A DNA stretch of 64,000 nucleotides from contig NZ_CP109017.1 of assembly GCF_036226765.1 (NCBI RefSeq), positions 3,544,501-3,608,500 on the forward strand, in the 5' to 3' direction. Position 1 is the stretch's first letter; each line of letters starts with the position of its first letter. The position numbers and the translations under genes were made by a program. Source of the DNA: Streptomyces sp. NBC_00670. Its GTDB lineage: Bacteria > Actinomycetota > Actinomycetes > Streptomycetales > Streptomycetaceae. The notes beneath the pieces were generated by a model that saw nothing but the letters and a program-made list of their open reading frames with translations, had not been told where the DNA came from and did not search any database. Of this stretch, positions 35,692-44,345 are shown piece after piece.

Positions 35692-36489
35692 TCACTCCCC
35701 GCGTCGGACCATCGTCTCGATGCCGGCGATCAGGAGGTCGAGGGCGAAGGCGAAGTCGCGGTCCCTGATCTCCTCCACCGTGCCGTCACCGCGGGCCCGG
35801 CGGAGGTCCGCGGAGCCGTCCACGGCCTCGCGCAGCTCCGGCTCGCGCGTGACGGCGCGCATCGCCCGGCGGTAGTAGTCGTCCTGGCTCATCCCGGCGG
35901 AGGCGCACCGCTGCACGAAGTGACCCTCGACGGTGCCGAAGCCGTAGACGAACTGGAACACCGCGGACAGCGCCCCCGCCTGCCCACCGGCCGACAACCC
36001 GGTACGCCGGACCAGCCGCTGCACGGCGAGCTGGAACTCCACGGCATGCGGCCCGATGTTGAGAAACGTCCCGGCCAACGAGGACAACCAGGGATGCCGC
36101 ACCAGCAGCGCCCGGTACGCACCGGCCAGCGCCCGCAGTTCCTCCCGCCAGTCGGCGGGGGTGGCGGACGCGGACGCCGGTCCGGGATCCGCCGGGCTGA
36201 TCTCGGCGAAGGCCGCGTCCAGGGCCAGTTCCAGGAGGTCGTCCTTGGTGTCGACGTACCAGTAGACGGACATCGCGGTGACGTTGAGGTCCGCCGCCAG
36301 GCGGCGCATGGAGAACTTCGCGAGGCCCTCGGCGTCGAGGAGTCGTACCGTCGCCGCGGTGATCCGGGCGCGGTCCAGGCCGGAGGGGCGGCTTCCGCCG
36401 CCGCGTCCGCCGCCGGCCAGGGGTGCTCCGCCCTCCAGCCAGACGCTGGTCCGCGGCGGATGCCCGTCCCGCTCGGCTGCCCTCACCAT
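35692..36489 (-). CDS. TetR-family regulator
   Basis: 265 residues from the ATG after GGAAGG. A ~35-residue Gly-rich lead is followed by the helix-turn-helix LDRARITAATVRLLDAEGLAKFSMRRLAADLNVTAMSVYWYV and a TetR C-terminal ligand/dimer domain (WREELRALAGAYRALLVRHPWLSSLAG). Ligand and targets unknown; the neighbours are convergent or downstream, so an obvious operator is absent. Confidence 0.92.
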   Translation of the reverse strand: MVRAAERDGHPPRTSVWLEGGAPLAGGGRGGGSRPSGLDRARITAATVRLLDAEGLAKFSMRRLAADLNVTAMSVYWYVDTKDDLLELALDAAFAEISPADPGPASASATPADWREELRALAGAYRALLVRHPWLSSLAGTFLNIGPHAVEFQLAVQRLVRRTGLSAGGQAGALSAVFQFVYGFGTVEGHFVQRCASAGMSQDDYYRRAMRAVTREPELREAVDGSADLRRARGDGTVEEIRDRDFAFALDLLIAGIETMVRRGE

Positions 36490-36605
36490 GGCGCACCTTC
36501 CTCGCACTCCGCGACCGGCCGCGCTATGGGGCGACCGCTGTCTCCGACTCTTCCCGCTCGGCCCGCCACCGCAACACGGCCGAACGGCCCCGGGTGCGGA
36601 CGGAC

Positions 36606-36640
36606 GGTGGCCCGGGGCGCACCGCGCGCCCCGGGCCACC
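36606..36640 (-). terminator. Terminator of glycosyltransferase operon
   Basis: 15-base-pair hairpin GGTGGCCCGGGGCGC/GCGCCCCGGGCCACC with loop ACCGC, 19 bases past the GT39 stop. Confidence 0.88.
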
Positions 36641-36658
36641 GCCCACGTCCCTTCTTCC

Positions 36659-38917
36659 TCAGCCCGCGTCGCTGCCGCTCGTCGGCTGCGTCAGGTCGTA
36701 GAACGTGGCCGAACCCACCGTCACCTTCGTGAAGTTGCTCTCCACCCACGAGCTGATCTTCGACGAGGTACCGGAGTTCCCGCCCATGCCGCCGCCCATG
36801 CCACCGGCGATGAAGTAGTGGATCTTTCCGTCCGCCACGTACTTCTTGAACTGGGCGAGTGTCGGGGAGGGATCCGTGCCGTTGAAGCCGCCGATCGCCA
36901 TGACGGGGTCCTCGGTGGCCAGCTGGTAGCTCGCCGCGTTCTGCGAGCCGATGGCCGCGGCGACCCACGTGTAGTCGTCCGCGTTCTTCTCCAGCAGCTT
37001 CTTCGCCTCGTCGGTCACGCTCGCGCCGTTGAGCAGTCCGCCCATGCCGCCGCCACCGCCGCCGCCCGCGCCACCGGCCTCGCCGGTCGTGCCGCCGGGC
37101 ATCCCGCCGGGCATGCCGCCCTGCTGGTTCTGCCCCTGCCCTTGCCCCTGCCCCTGGCCGTTCCCGCCGGGGAAGCCGCCCGTGCCGCCCGTGCCGCCGC
37201 CGGGCATGCCACCCATGCCGCCCGTGCCGCCCGTGCCGCCCTGCTGGTTCTGGCCCTGGCCGCCCGGGAAGCCGCCGCCGCCCATCCGGCCACCGCCGCC
37301 CCCGCCCGGGCCGCCACCCCCGCCGAAGCCCATCCCCGCACCGGCCGGCCCCGCCGTCGGGATGGACCCCGTGTGCGCGGAGTTCACCGTGCTCAGCGTG
37401 TACGCCGTCGGCCCCGCCAGCGCCGCCGCGAAACTCACCGCGACCGCCGCGAGCGCCATCCGCCGGCCCAGCCGGGAGACGAACACCAGGCCGAGCGCAC
37501 CGGCGAGGCCGCCGATCAGCACCAGCCACTTCAGCCAGGGCAGGTAATCCGGGGTGCGGTTGAGCAGCGCGTACCCCCACACCGCGCTCGCCGTGACCGC
37601 CGCCGCGAGGCACAGCGCGGCCCACACCCGCTCGCGCCGCTCCCACAGCAGGGCGAGCCCGATGCCGGTGACGGCGGCGAGGTAGGGGGCCAGCGCGATC
37701 GTGTAGTACTGGTGGAAGATGCCCGCCATGTAGCTGAAGACGACCAGCGTCATCACCAGTGAGCCGCCCCACGCCAGCAGCGCCCCGCGCGCGGCGTCCG
37801 TGCGCCGGGCCCGCCGGGTGGCCACGAGCCCCGCGACGAGCAGGATCAGCGCGGCGGGGAGCAGCCAGGAGATCTGCGCGCCGATCTCGGAGTTGAACAT
37901 CCGGTCCCAGCCGGTCTCGCCCCACTGCCCGCCGCTGTTGCCACCGCCCGGGCCGCCACCGCCGCCGACGCTGCCGGTCTCGTCGCCGCTGATCCGGCCG
38001 AGTCCGTTGTAGCCGAACGTCAGCTCGAGGAAGCTGTTGTTCTGCGAGCCGCCGATGTACGGGCGGGACGACGCCGGCCACAGCTCGACGATCGCCACCC
38101 ACCAGCCGCCCGCGACCACCATCGCCACGGTCGCGAGCGCCAGCTGGCCGAGCCGCCTGCGCAGCCGCACCGGGGCGCAGACGCCGTAGACGAGGGCGAG
38201 CGCGGGGAGGATCAGGAAGGCCTGGAGCGTCTTGGCGAGGAAGGCGAAGCCGATCGCCACGCCCGCCCACACCAGCCACTTGGTCCGGCCGTCCTCCAGG
38301 GCCCGGCTGACGAAGTAGACGGCCAGGGCCATCAGCAGCGCCAGCATCGCGTCCGGGTTGTTGAACCGGAACATCAGCGCGGCGACGGGCGTGAGCGCCA
38401 GCACGACGCCCGAGATCAGCCCGGCGCCCGCGCCGAACCGGCGGCGGACGGCCGCGTACACGACGGCGACCGTGCCGACGCCCATGAGCACCTCGGGGAC
38501 GAGGATCGCCCACGAGTTCAGGCCGAAGATCCGCACCGACAGCTCCATCGGCCACAGGAAGGCCGAGGGCTTGTCCACGGTGATCGCGTTGCCCGCGTCC
38601 AGCGAGCCGAAGAAGAACGCCTTCCAGCTCTTGGAGCCGGCCTGCACGGCCGCCGAGTAGAAGGAGTTGGCCCAGCCGGAGGCGCTCAGGTTGTAGAGGT
38701 ACAGCAGCGCGGTGGCGAGGAGGAGGCCGAGGAGGGCCGGGCGGGCCCAGCGCGGGTCCTCGGGGCGGCCGCGCCACAGGCGGTGCGGCAGCGGCGGCCG
38801 GGGTTCGCCGGAGGCGGGGGCGGGTGCCGTCTCCGGCTTCGGGGGCGTGGACGGGCCCCAGGAGGAGGGGCCCGCCGTGCTCGGCCCGCCGCTCGGCCGG
38901 TCGTAGTCGGTCGTCAT
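36659..38917 (-). CDS. GT39/ArnT-like membrane glycosyltransferase with Gly-rich insert
   Basis: 752 residues. About 12 membrane spans (60-515) with the GT39 features SGWANSFYSAAVQAGSKSWKAFFFGSLDAGNAITVDKPS and RFNNPDAMLALLMA. The enzyme would transfer a sugar from a polyprenyl-phosphate donor to an extracytoplasmic acceptor. Residues about 524-627 are an extreme Gly/Met/Pro/Gln stretch (GGMPGGMPGG, GQGQGQGQGQNQ). A C-terminal extracytoplasmic domain follows (YTWVAAAIGSQNAASYQLATEDPVMAIGGF). The start overlaps the stop of the GT2 gene (ATGA), whose product probably makes the donor lipid. Confidence 0.92.
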   Translation of the reverse strand: MTTDYDRPSGGPSTAGPSSWGPSTPPKPETAPAPASGEPRPPLPHRLWRGRPEDPRWARPALLGLLLATALLYLYNLSASGWANSFYSAAVQAGSKSWKAFFFGSLDAGNAITVDKPSAFLWPMELSVRIFGLNSWAILVPEVLMGVGTVAVVYAAVRRRFGAGAGLISGVVLALTPVAALMFRFNNPDAMLALLMALAVYFVSRALEDGRTKWLVWAGVAIGFAFLAKTLQAFLILPALALVYGVCAPVRLRRRLGQLALATVAMVVAGGWWVAIVELWPASSRPYIGGSQNNSFLELTFGYNGLGRISGDETGSVGGGGGPGGGNSGGQWGETGWDRMFNSEIGAQISWLLPAALILLVAGLVATRRARRTDAARGALLAWGGSLVMTLVVFSYMAGIFHQYYTIALAPYLAAVTGIGLALLWERRERVWAALCLAAAVTASAVWGYALLNRTPDYLPWLKWLVLIGGLAGALGLVFVSRLGRRMALAAVAVSFAAALAGPTAYTLSTVNSAHTGSIPTAGPAGAGMGFGGGGGPGGGGGGRMGGGGFPGGQGQNQQGGTGGTGGMGGMPGGGTGGTGGFPGGNGQGQGQGQGQNQQGGMPGGMPGGTTGEAGGAGGGGGGGMGGLLNGASVTDEAKKLLEKNADDYTWVAAAIGSQNAASYQLATEDPVMAIGGFNGTDPSPTLAQFKKYVADGKIHYFIAGGMGGGMGGNSGTSSKISSWVESNFTKVTVGSATFYDLTQPTSGSDAG

Positions 38918-40494
38918 CGTGAGTTCCTCGGATCGGTGTCGTGCGGGCGCACCGGCCGCAGCCGCGCGGTGCCGTCGTCGTACGTGTCGCCGTACGGGCT
39001 GTCGTACGTGTCGCCGTGGCTCGTGCCGTCGTACGTGCCCTCAGCAGCCGTCCCGCCGTACGGCGTCTCGCCGTACCCCGCACGGGAACCGGCCGTGGGC
39101 CGCTGCGGCAGCGGGGCGTACGCGCCCGGCTGCCGGGGCACCCCCGGGGTGACCGACGTCGGCGTGAGCGCCGTCGAGTACGTCGGCGAGGAGGCCACCG
39201 GGCCGGCGGCGAAGGGCTGGAAGGACGCCCCCGCCCCGTCCGCCTGCCCCGCCTCCCGCCGCTCGGGGAACACCCAGGCGCGGAAGAGCAGGAACCGCAG
39301 CACGGTCGCCGCGAGGTTGGCGGCGACGAGCACCGCCAGCTCGGTGGAGTGCGCGGGCGCGTCCGTGGCCGCGTTGAGCGCGGCCAGCGAGCCGCTGGTC
39401 AGCGCGAGGCCGATGCCGAACACCACCAGACCCTGCGCCTGGTGGCGGACCGCCCCGCCCCGGCCCCGCACCCCGAAGGTGAGCCGGCGGTTGGCGGCCG
39501 TGTTGGCGACCGCCGAGACCAGCAGGGCCAGCGCGTTGGCGATCTGGGAGCCGGAGAACTGCCGGAACAGGCTGTAGAGCAGCAGGTAGAAGAGAGTCGA
39601 CAGGGCGCCGACCACGCAGAACCCGACGAGTTGCCGGGCCAGTCCGCGCGGCACGTCCTCGATGTCGCGGTCGCGCGGATCGTCGCCGAAGGGGCGGGCG
39701 AGCCGGTCCAGCGGCAGCGAGCCGGTGGCCAGCGCGCGGCCGATCCGCCACACGCCCTTGAGGTCGTCGGTCGCCGTCTTCACGATGTGCACCGTGGAGT
39801 CCGGGTCGTCGACCCAGTCGACCGGCACCTCGTGGATGCGCAGCCCGGCGCGCTCGGCGAGGACCAGCATCTCGGTGTCGAAGAACCAGCCGGTGTCCTC
39901 CACCAGCGGCAGCAGCACCTGGGCGACGTCACGCCGGATCGCCTTGAAGCCGCACTGCGCGTCGGAGAAGCGGGCCTGGAGCGAGCCGCGCAGGATCAGG
40001 TTGTACGTCCGGCTGATGAGCTCCCGCTTCGCGCCGCGCACGACGCGCGAGCTGCGGCTGAGCCGGGAGCCGATGGCGAGGTCGGAGTGGCCGGAGATGA
40101 GCGGGGCCACCAGCGGCAGCAGCGCGTTGAGGTCGGTGGACAGGTCCACGTCCATGTAGGCGAGGACCGGGGCGTCCGAGGCCGACCAGACGGTCCGCAG
40201 CGCCCGGCCGCGGCCCTTCTGCTCCAGCCGGAAGGAGCGCACCCCGGCGAGTTCCGCCTCCAGCCGCGTCGCCACCTCGGGCGTGGTGTCCGTGGACGCG
40301 TTGTCCGCGATCGTGATGCGGAACGCGTACGGGAACGTGCGTGCGAGGTGCTCGTGCAGTCTGAGCACACATGGCCGGAGGTCCTTCTCCTCGTTGTAGA
40401 CGGGGATCACTACGTCCAGGACAGGCGTACCGGCTCCTGCGGCCGGGAGGTGCTCCCGCGCCGGCAGGGTGCCGGGAGAAGAGTCGGTTCGCAT
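38914..40494 (-). CDS. GT2 glycosyltransferase fused to GtrA flippase-like domain
   Basis: 526 residues. The N-terminal GT-A domain (about 25-270) has VLDVVIPVYNEEKDLRPCV, DNASTDTTPEVA, and DVDLSTDLNALLPLV (DXD-type metal site); it resembles polyprenyl-phosphate sugar synthases. A GtrA membrane domain with four helices (about 285-405; LVGFCVVGALSTLFYLLLY) may move the lipid-linked sugar across the membrane. A Pro/Tyr/Thr-rich tail contains YDGTSHGDTYDSPYGDTYDD-type repeats. It lies 14 bases downstream of the kinase gene. Confidence 0.92.
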   Translation of the reverse strand: MRTDSSPGTLPAREHLPAAGAGTPVLDVVIPVYNEEKDLRPCVLRLHEHLARTFPYAFRITIADNASTDTTPEVATRLEAELAGVRSFRLEQKGRGRALRTVWSASDAPVLAYMDVDLSTDLNALLPLVAPLISGHSDLAIGSRLSRSSRVVRGAKRELISRTYNLILRGSLQARFSDAQCGFKAIRRDVAQVLLPLVEDTGWFFDTEMLVLAERAGLRIHEVPVDWVDDPDSTVHIVKTATDDLKGVWRIGRALATGSLPLDRLARPFGDDPRDRDIEDVPRGLARQLVGFCVVGALSTLFYLLLYSLFRQFSGSQIANALALLVSAVANTAANRRLTFGVRGRGGAVRHQAQGLVVFGIGLALTSGSLAALNAATDAPAHSTELAVLVAANLAATVLRFLLFRAWVFPERREAGQADGAGASFQPFAAGPVASSPTYSTALTPTSVTPGVPRQPGAYAPLPQRPTAGSRAGYGETPYGGTAAEGTYDGTSHGDTYDSPYGDTYDDGTARLRPVRPHDTDPRNSR

Positions 40495-40508
40495 GGAACC
40501 GACTCAAC

Positions 40509-42218
40509 TCACGCGCCCTGTCGCACCCATGTGGCAGCACTGTGCTGTGCCTGTGAGTGCGGTTGCCGGTTCGTTTCGGCCGCGGGAACAGCCGGTGCGG
40601 ACGGGTGCGACAGCGCCGGGAGATGCACCGTGAAGACCGTACGGCCGGGCACGCTGTCCACGGTCACGGCGCCGTCGTGCGCGCTCGCCACGGCCTGCAC
40701 GATGGCCAGGCCGAGCCCGGTGGAGCCGGTGGCGCGGGAGCGCGCGGAGTCGCCGCGCGCGAACCGTTCGAACACGTGCGGCAGCAGCTCGGCGGGGATG
40801 CCCTGCCCGTTGTCCTCGACGTCCACGCACAGCCAGGGCCCCCGGTGCTGCACGCGCGCGGTGACGGTCGTGCCGGGCGGGGTGTGGGTGCGGGCGTTGG
40901 CCAGCAGGTTGACCAGGACCTGTTGGAGGCGGGCGGCGTCGGCGGAGACCAGCGCGGGCTCGTCGGGCAGCTCCAGGCGCCAGACGTGGTCGCGGCCTGC
41001 GGCGCGGGCGTCGCTGATGGTGTCGACGACCAGGGGGACGAGGTCGGTCTGTTCGAACTGAAGCGGCCGGCCGGCGTCCAGCCGGGCGAGCAGCAGCAGG
41101 TCCTCCACGAGCAGCGTCATCCGCCCGGCCTCGGACTCGATGCGGCCGAGCGCGTGCCGGGTGTCGGGCCCGACCTGCTCCCGGCCGCGCCGGGTCAGTT
41201 CGGCGTAGCCGCGGATGGAGGCGAGCGGGGTGCGCAGCTCGTGGCTGGCGTCGGCGACGAACTGCCGTACCCGCGTCTCGCTCTGCTGGCGGGCGTGCAG
41301 GGCGCCGTGCACGTGGTCGAGCATCCGGTTGAGCGCGGCGCCGACCCGGCCGACCTCGGTGTGCGGGTCGGTCTCGGACTCCGGAACGCGCTCCTCCAGG
41401 TTCACCTCGCCGCTGTGCAGCGGCAGTTCGGAGACGCGGGTGGCGGTCGCGGCGACCTTGCGCAGCGGGCGGGTGGCGACGCTGACGAGGACCCAGCCGG
41501 CGATGCCCGCGGCGACGAGACCGGCGGCCGTGATGCTCACCTCGACGAGGATCAGCGTGCTGATCGTGCTGTCGGCGTCCGCGGTCGGGATGGCGACGTA
41601 GTAGTCGCCGTTGGGGCCGCCGGCGTACCGGACGCGGTAGTCGCCGAGGCCCGGGATCTCCACGGAGTGTTCGTCGCCGTCCCGCGAGACGGTCGCGAGC
41701 GCGGTGCGCTGGGCGGCGCTGAGCGACTTGACCTCCATCTGCGGGATGTTGTTGTCGTCCTTGGCCTTGTAGCCGACCTTGGCGTCGGTGACGGTGCCGT
41801 CCGTGAGCGAGGCGGCGATGGTGCCGGGCGGCTGGGGGCCGCGGGTGACGAACTCGGTGAGGTCGGTGCCGCGGTCCTGGCGTCCGTCGCCGTTCTGGCC
41901 GTCGGCGTTCTTCCCGTCGGCGTTCTGGCGGACGCCGGTGTCCTGACCGCCGGTTTCCTGGCCGCCGCCCGGCACGGTGCCGTTGTTCTTGAGGCCGTCG
42001 GGCGGGATGAACGCCCCGGACGCCCGTGCCGCGATCTCCTTGAGCTGGCCGTCGAGCTGGTCGTAGAGATGCGAGTGCAGTGCCACGGTCGTCACGGTCC
42101 CGATCACCGTGCAGACCACGGCGATCAGCGCGAGCGAGGCGACGACGAGCCGCGTCCGCAGGGTGCGCGGCTTACCCGCCAGTCGTTTCTGCGTACGCGG
42201 CCGCCGTCGCCGGCTCAT
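40509..42218 (-). CDS. HAMP-containing sensor histidine kinase
   Basis: 569 residues. Helix one about 22-45, then an extracytoplasmic sensor with an Asn/Asp/Gly-rich insert (RQNADGKNADGQNGDG), helix two about 220-245, a HAMP domain, HisKA with the phosphoacceptor in ADASHELRTPLASIRGY, and HATPase with LVNLLANARTHTPPG and GLGLAIVQAV. The tail is Ser/Gln/His-rich. ATGA overlap with the response regulator makes them a cognate pair. It heads the glycosyltransferase genes, suggesting control of surface glycosylation. Confidence 0.95.
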   Translation of the reverse strand: MSRRRRPRTQKRLAGKPRTLRTRLVVASLALIAVVCTVIGTVTTVALHSHLYDQLDGQLKEIAARASGAFIPPDGLKNNGTVPGGGQETGGQDTGVRQNADGKNADGQNGDGRQDRGTDLTEFVTRGPQPPGTIAASLTDGTVTDAKVGYKAKDDNNIPQMEVKSLSAAQRTALATVSRDGDEHSVEIPGLGDYRVRYAGGPNGDYYVAIPTADADSTISTLILVEVSITAAGLVAAGIAGWVLVSVATRPLRKVAATATRVSELPLHSGEVNLEERVPESETDPHTEVGRVGAALNRMLDHVHGALHARQQSETRVRQFVADASHELRTPLASIRGYAELTRRGREQVGPDTRHALGRIESEAGRMTLLVEDLLLLARLDAGRPLQFEQTDLVPLVVDTISDARAAGRDHVWRLELPDEPALVSADAARLQQVLVNLLANARTHTPPGTTVTARVQHRGPWLCVDVEDNGQGIPAELLPHVFERFARGDSARSRATGSTGLGLAIVQAVASAHDGAVTVDSVPGRTVFTVHLPALSHPSAPAVPAAETNRQPHSQAQHSAATWVRQGA

Positions 42219-42967
42219 GACACGGCGGGCTTGATCAGATAACCGGCCCCGCGCCGGGTGTGGATCATCGGCTCGCGCCCGGCGTCGATCTTGCGCCGCA
42301 GATACGAGATGTACAGCTCGACCACGTTGGCCTGCCCGCCGAAGTCGTAGGACCACACCCGGTCCAGGATCTGCGCCTTGCTGAGCACCCGGCGGGGGTT
42401 GCGCATCAGGAACCGCAGCAGTTCGAACTCGGTGGCGGTGAGGTGGATGTTGTCCCCGCCCCGGGCGACCTCGTGGCTGTCCTCGTCGAGGGTGAGGTCC
42501 CCGACGACCAGGACGGAGTCCGAACGGCGGTCGGCGGCACCGGAGCGGCGGATCAGCCCGCGCAGCCGGGCCACGACCTCTTCGAGGCTGAACGGCTTGG
42601 TGACGTAGTCGTCCCCGCCGGCGGTGAGCCCGGCGATACGGTCCTCGACCGCGTCCTTGGCGGTGAGGAAGAGGACGGGGACGTCCGGGAGTTCCCGGCG
42701 GAGCCGCCCGAGCACGGTGAGTCCGTCCATGTCCGGCAGCATCATGTCCAGGACGACAGCGTCGGGACGGAACTCGCGGGCGGTCTGTATCGCCCCCTGT
42801 CCGTCACCCGCGCTGCGGATCTGCCAGCCTTCGTAGCGGAGGGCCATGGACAGCAGTTCGGTGATCGACAGTTCGTCGTCGACCACCAGCACTCGGACGG
42901 GGCTCCCGTCCGGCCTCAGCAGTTCGGTGCGCCCCTGGGGCGAGGTCGTGGTCATGGTGCACACCAT
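42215..42967 (-). CDS. OmpR-family response regulator
   Basis: 250 residues from the ATG preceded by GAGG nine bases away (an internal ATG four codons on is possible). Receiver: VLVVDDELSITELL, phosphoacceptor Asp in AVVLDMMLPDMDG, T/K in LFLTAKDA and VTKPFS. Winged helix: HLTATEFELLRFLMRNPRRVLSKAQILDRVW, YISYLRRKI, IHTRRGAGY. First gene of the RR-HK-GT2-GT39 operon. Confidence 0.95.
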   Translation of the reverse strand: MVCTMTTTSPQGRTELLRPDGSPVRVLVVDDELSITELLSMALRYEGWQIRSAGDGQGAIQTAREFRPDAVVLDMMLPDMDGLTVLGRLRRELPDVPVLFLTAKDAVEDRIAGLTAGGDDYVTKPFSLEEVVARLRGLIRRSGAADRRSDSVLVVGDLTLDEDSHEVARGGDNIHLTATEFELLRFLMRNPRRVLSKAQILDRVWSYDFGGQANVVELYISYLRRKIDAGREPMIHTRRGAGYLIKPAVS

Positions 42968-42971
42968 GTCG

Positions 42972-43042
42972 GGCGCCTCTGAGAACACGCTTGCGGGAAC
43001 CTGTGATTTCCCTGAGAAACGCACAGGCGCCTCTCAGGAAAC
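42972..43042. promoter_or_regulatory. Repeats upstream of OmpR-type regulator
   Basis: GGCGCCTCT occurs at 42972 and 43026 (54 bases apart), each followed by GAGAAC- or CAGGAAAC-like sequence, with a further CCTGAGAAAC at 43011. Direct/inverted CTGAGAA half-sites could be autoregulatory sites for the response regulator. Confidence 0.35.
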
Positions 43043-43101
43043 TCCTGGGTGGCCGCTGCAAGTGCGGTCGGCCGGCGGCGGGTTGAGCACGCGGGCGGGG
43101 G

Positions 43102-43890
43102 TCAGGTCGCGTCCCACAGCCGCCGGTAGAAGTCCGTCCGGACGGGGTCGGGGGCGATGCCGTACGCGTCGAGGAGGGTGTCCGCCCAGCCGGGGCCGTA
43201 GTTCCAGTCGATGTTCCGCGTCACCACCGCGAGGTCGGCCCAGCGGTCGGCGACGCCGAGGGCGCCGAGGTCGACATGGGCGGCCCAGGAGCCGTCCTCG
43301 TGCAGGAGGGTGTTGGGCGCGCAGGGGTCGCCGTGGCAGACGACGAGGAGGTCGGGCGGGGGCGGGGCCGGAAGGCCCGCGGGCACCACGATGCCCGCCC
43401 GCCGGGCGACGTCGAGGCGGCGCTCGACGGACCAGGAGAACGGGCAGTCGGCGACGGGCAGCCGGTCGTGCAGCGCCCGGAGCCCGGCGCCGAGCGCGCG
43501 TACGGCGGTCGCGGGCTCCGCCTTCCAGCGGGGGGCGACGGCGCTCTCGCCGGGCAGCGCACGGGTGGCCAGCCAGGCGCCGTCGTCACCGGAGCCGTAC
43601 TCCACCACCTCGGGGACGGGGGTGAAACGCGCGGCCCAGCGCAGCCGTTCGGCCTCGGCGGCGAGGGGGAGGGGGCTGCCGGGCGGGGCCCACTTGACGT
43701 AGACGGTCGCGTTCCCGTCGATGGAGACGGTCTCGTCCCCGTCGATGAAGACGGTCTCGTCCCCGTCCATGCGGAAGGTCAGGCCGCCGAGTTCGTTCCG
43801 CCAGACGGGCTCCAGGCGCCGCCCGCGGGCGAACGCGGCGACCGACGGGGGCACGGACACGGGCCCGGTCGGCGGACCGGAGAGCTTCAT
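43102..43890 (-). CDS. Aminoglycoside phosphotransferase-like kinase (APH family)
   Basis: 262 residues. Protein-kinase-like APH fold with ATP lysine in VYVKW (K66), catalytic VCHGDPCAPNTLL (H186, D188, N193) and metal site VDLGALGVADRWADL (D207, D215). Length and motifs match APH(3')-type enzymes, but a chromosomal Streptomyces copy may act on another hydroxylated substrate. The nucleotide-binding strand region contains three 8-residue repeats (MDGDETVF, IDGDETVS, IDGNATVY) that lengthen the N-lobe. Confidence 0.88.
   Translation of the reverse strand: MKLSGPPTGPVSVPPSVAAFARGRRLEPVWRNELGGLTFRMDGDETVFIDGDETVSIDGNATVYVKWAPPGSPLPLAAEAERLRWAARFTPVPEVVEYGSGDDGAWLATRALPGESAVAPRWKAEPATAVRALGAGLRALHDRLPVADCPFSWSVERRLDVARRAGIVVPAGLPAPPPPDLLVVCHGDPCAPNTLLHEDGSWAAHVDLGALGVADRWADLAVVTRNIDWNYGPGWADTLLDAYGIAPDPVRTDFYRRLWDAT
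43699..43770 (-). repeat. 24-bp tandem repeat in APH-like gene
   Basis: Three contiguous 24-base units with few differences, in frame, coding the octapeptides ending just before the ATP-binding lysine. The last two units differ at only two or three bases, indicating recent duplication. Confidence 0.9.
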
Positions 43891-43959
43891 CCTGTCAACT
43901 CCCTTTCCTTGAAGCCTTGTTCACACATTGACGATAGTGCCGATATTCGCGAAAATTAC

Positions 43960-43984
43960 CTCGGGATAAAATACTTATCGAGGA
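43960..43984. promoter_or_regulatory. AT-rich inverted repeat
   Basis: CCTCGGGATAA-AATAC-TTATCGAGG, nearly perfect, in an unusually AT-rich 149-base divergent region between the APH-like gene and the small gene at 44040. Candidate operator or promoter core. Confidence 0.4.
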
Positions 43985-44039
43985 AATCCTTCACCCATTC
44001 GCCGCGCATCCGCCGCACAAAGGCGGCGTTATCCGAGAC

Positions 44040-44345
44040 ATGAATAGGGCAATCAAAGGAAGGTCCGCCGGCCTGTTCGTGCCCTCCGAAGGCCGGGCGG
44101 GCACGGCCCCCGCCCGCTCGGTGGCCATGGGCCCGTACACCTACACCCCCGCCCCGCCGCACGCCCCGACCAGCGTCAACGGCACGCTCACCAGAGGCGG
44201 GCTGCCCGTCGCCCTGCGGGTCACCGAACCGTTGCTGCGGAGCTTCCTGGACACGATGGGCCGCCTGGAGGCGGACCTCGAACCGCGCTGGATCGGCGCG
44301 GGAACCCGCTCCGCCTTTCCCCGGGCCCACCGGGCCCTGTCATGA
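44040..44345 (+). CDS. Small protein preceding DUF2637 gene
   Basis: 101 residues, no known domain. Middle segment GGLPVALRVTEPLLRSFLDTMGRLEADLEPRW is predicted helical. The ribosome-binding site is weak. Its stop overlaps the ATG of the DUF2637 gene, which supports a coupled two-gene unit. Confidence 0.65.
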   Translation: MNRAIKGRSAGLFVPSEGRAGTAPARSVAMGPYTYTPAPPHAPTSVNGTLTRGGLPVALRVTEPLLRSFLDTMGRLEADLEPRWIGAGTRSAFPRAHRALS

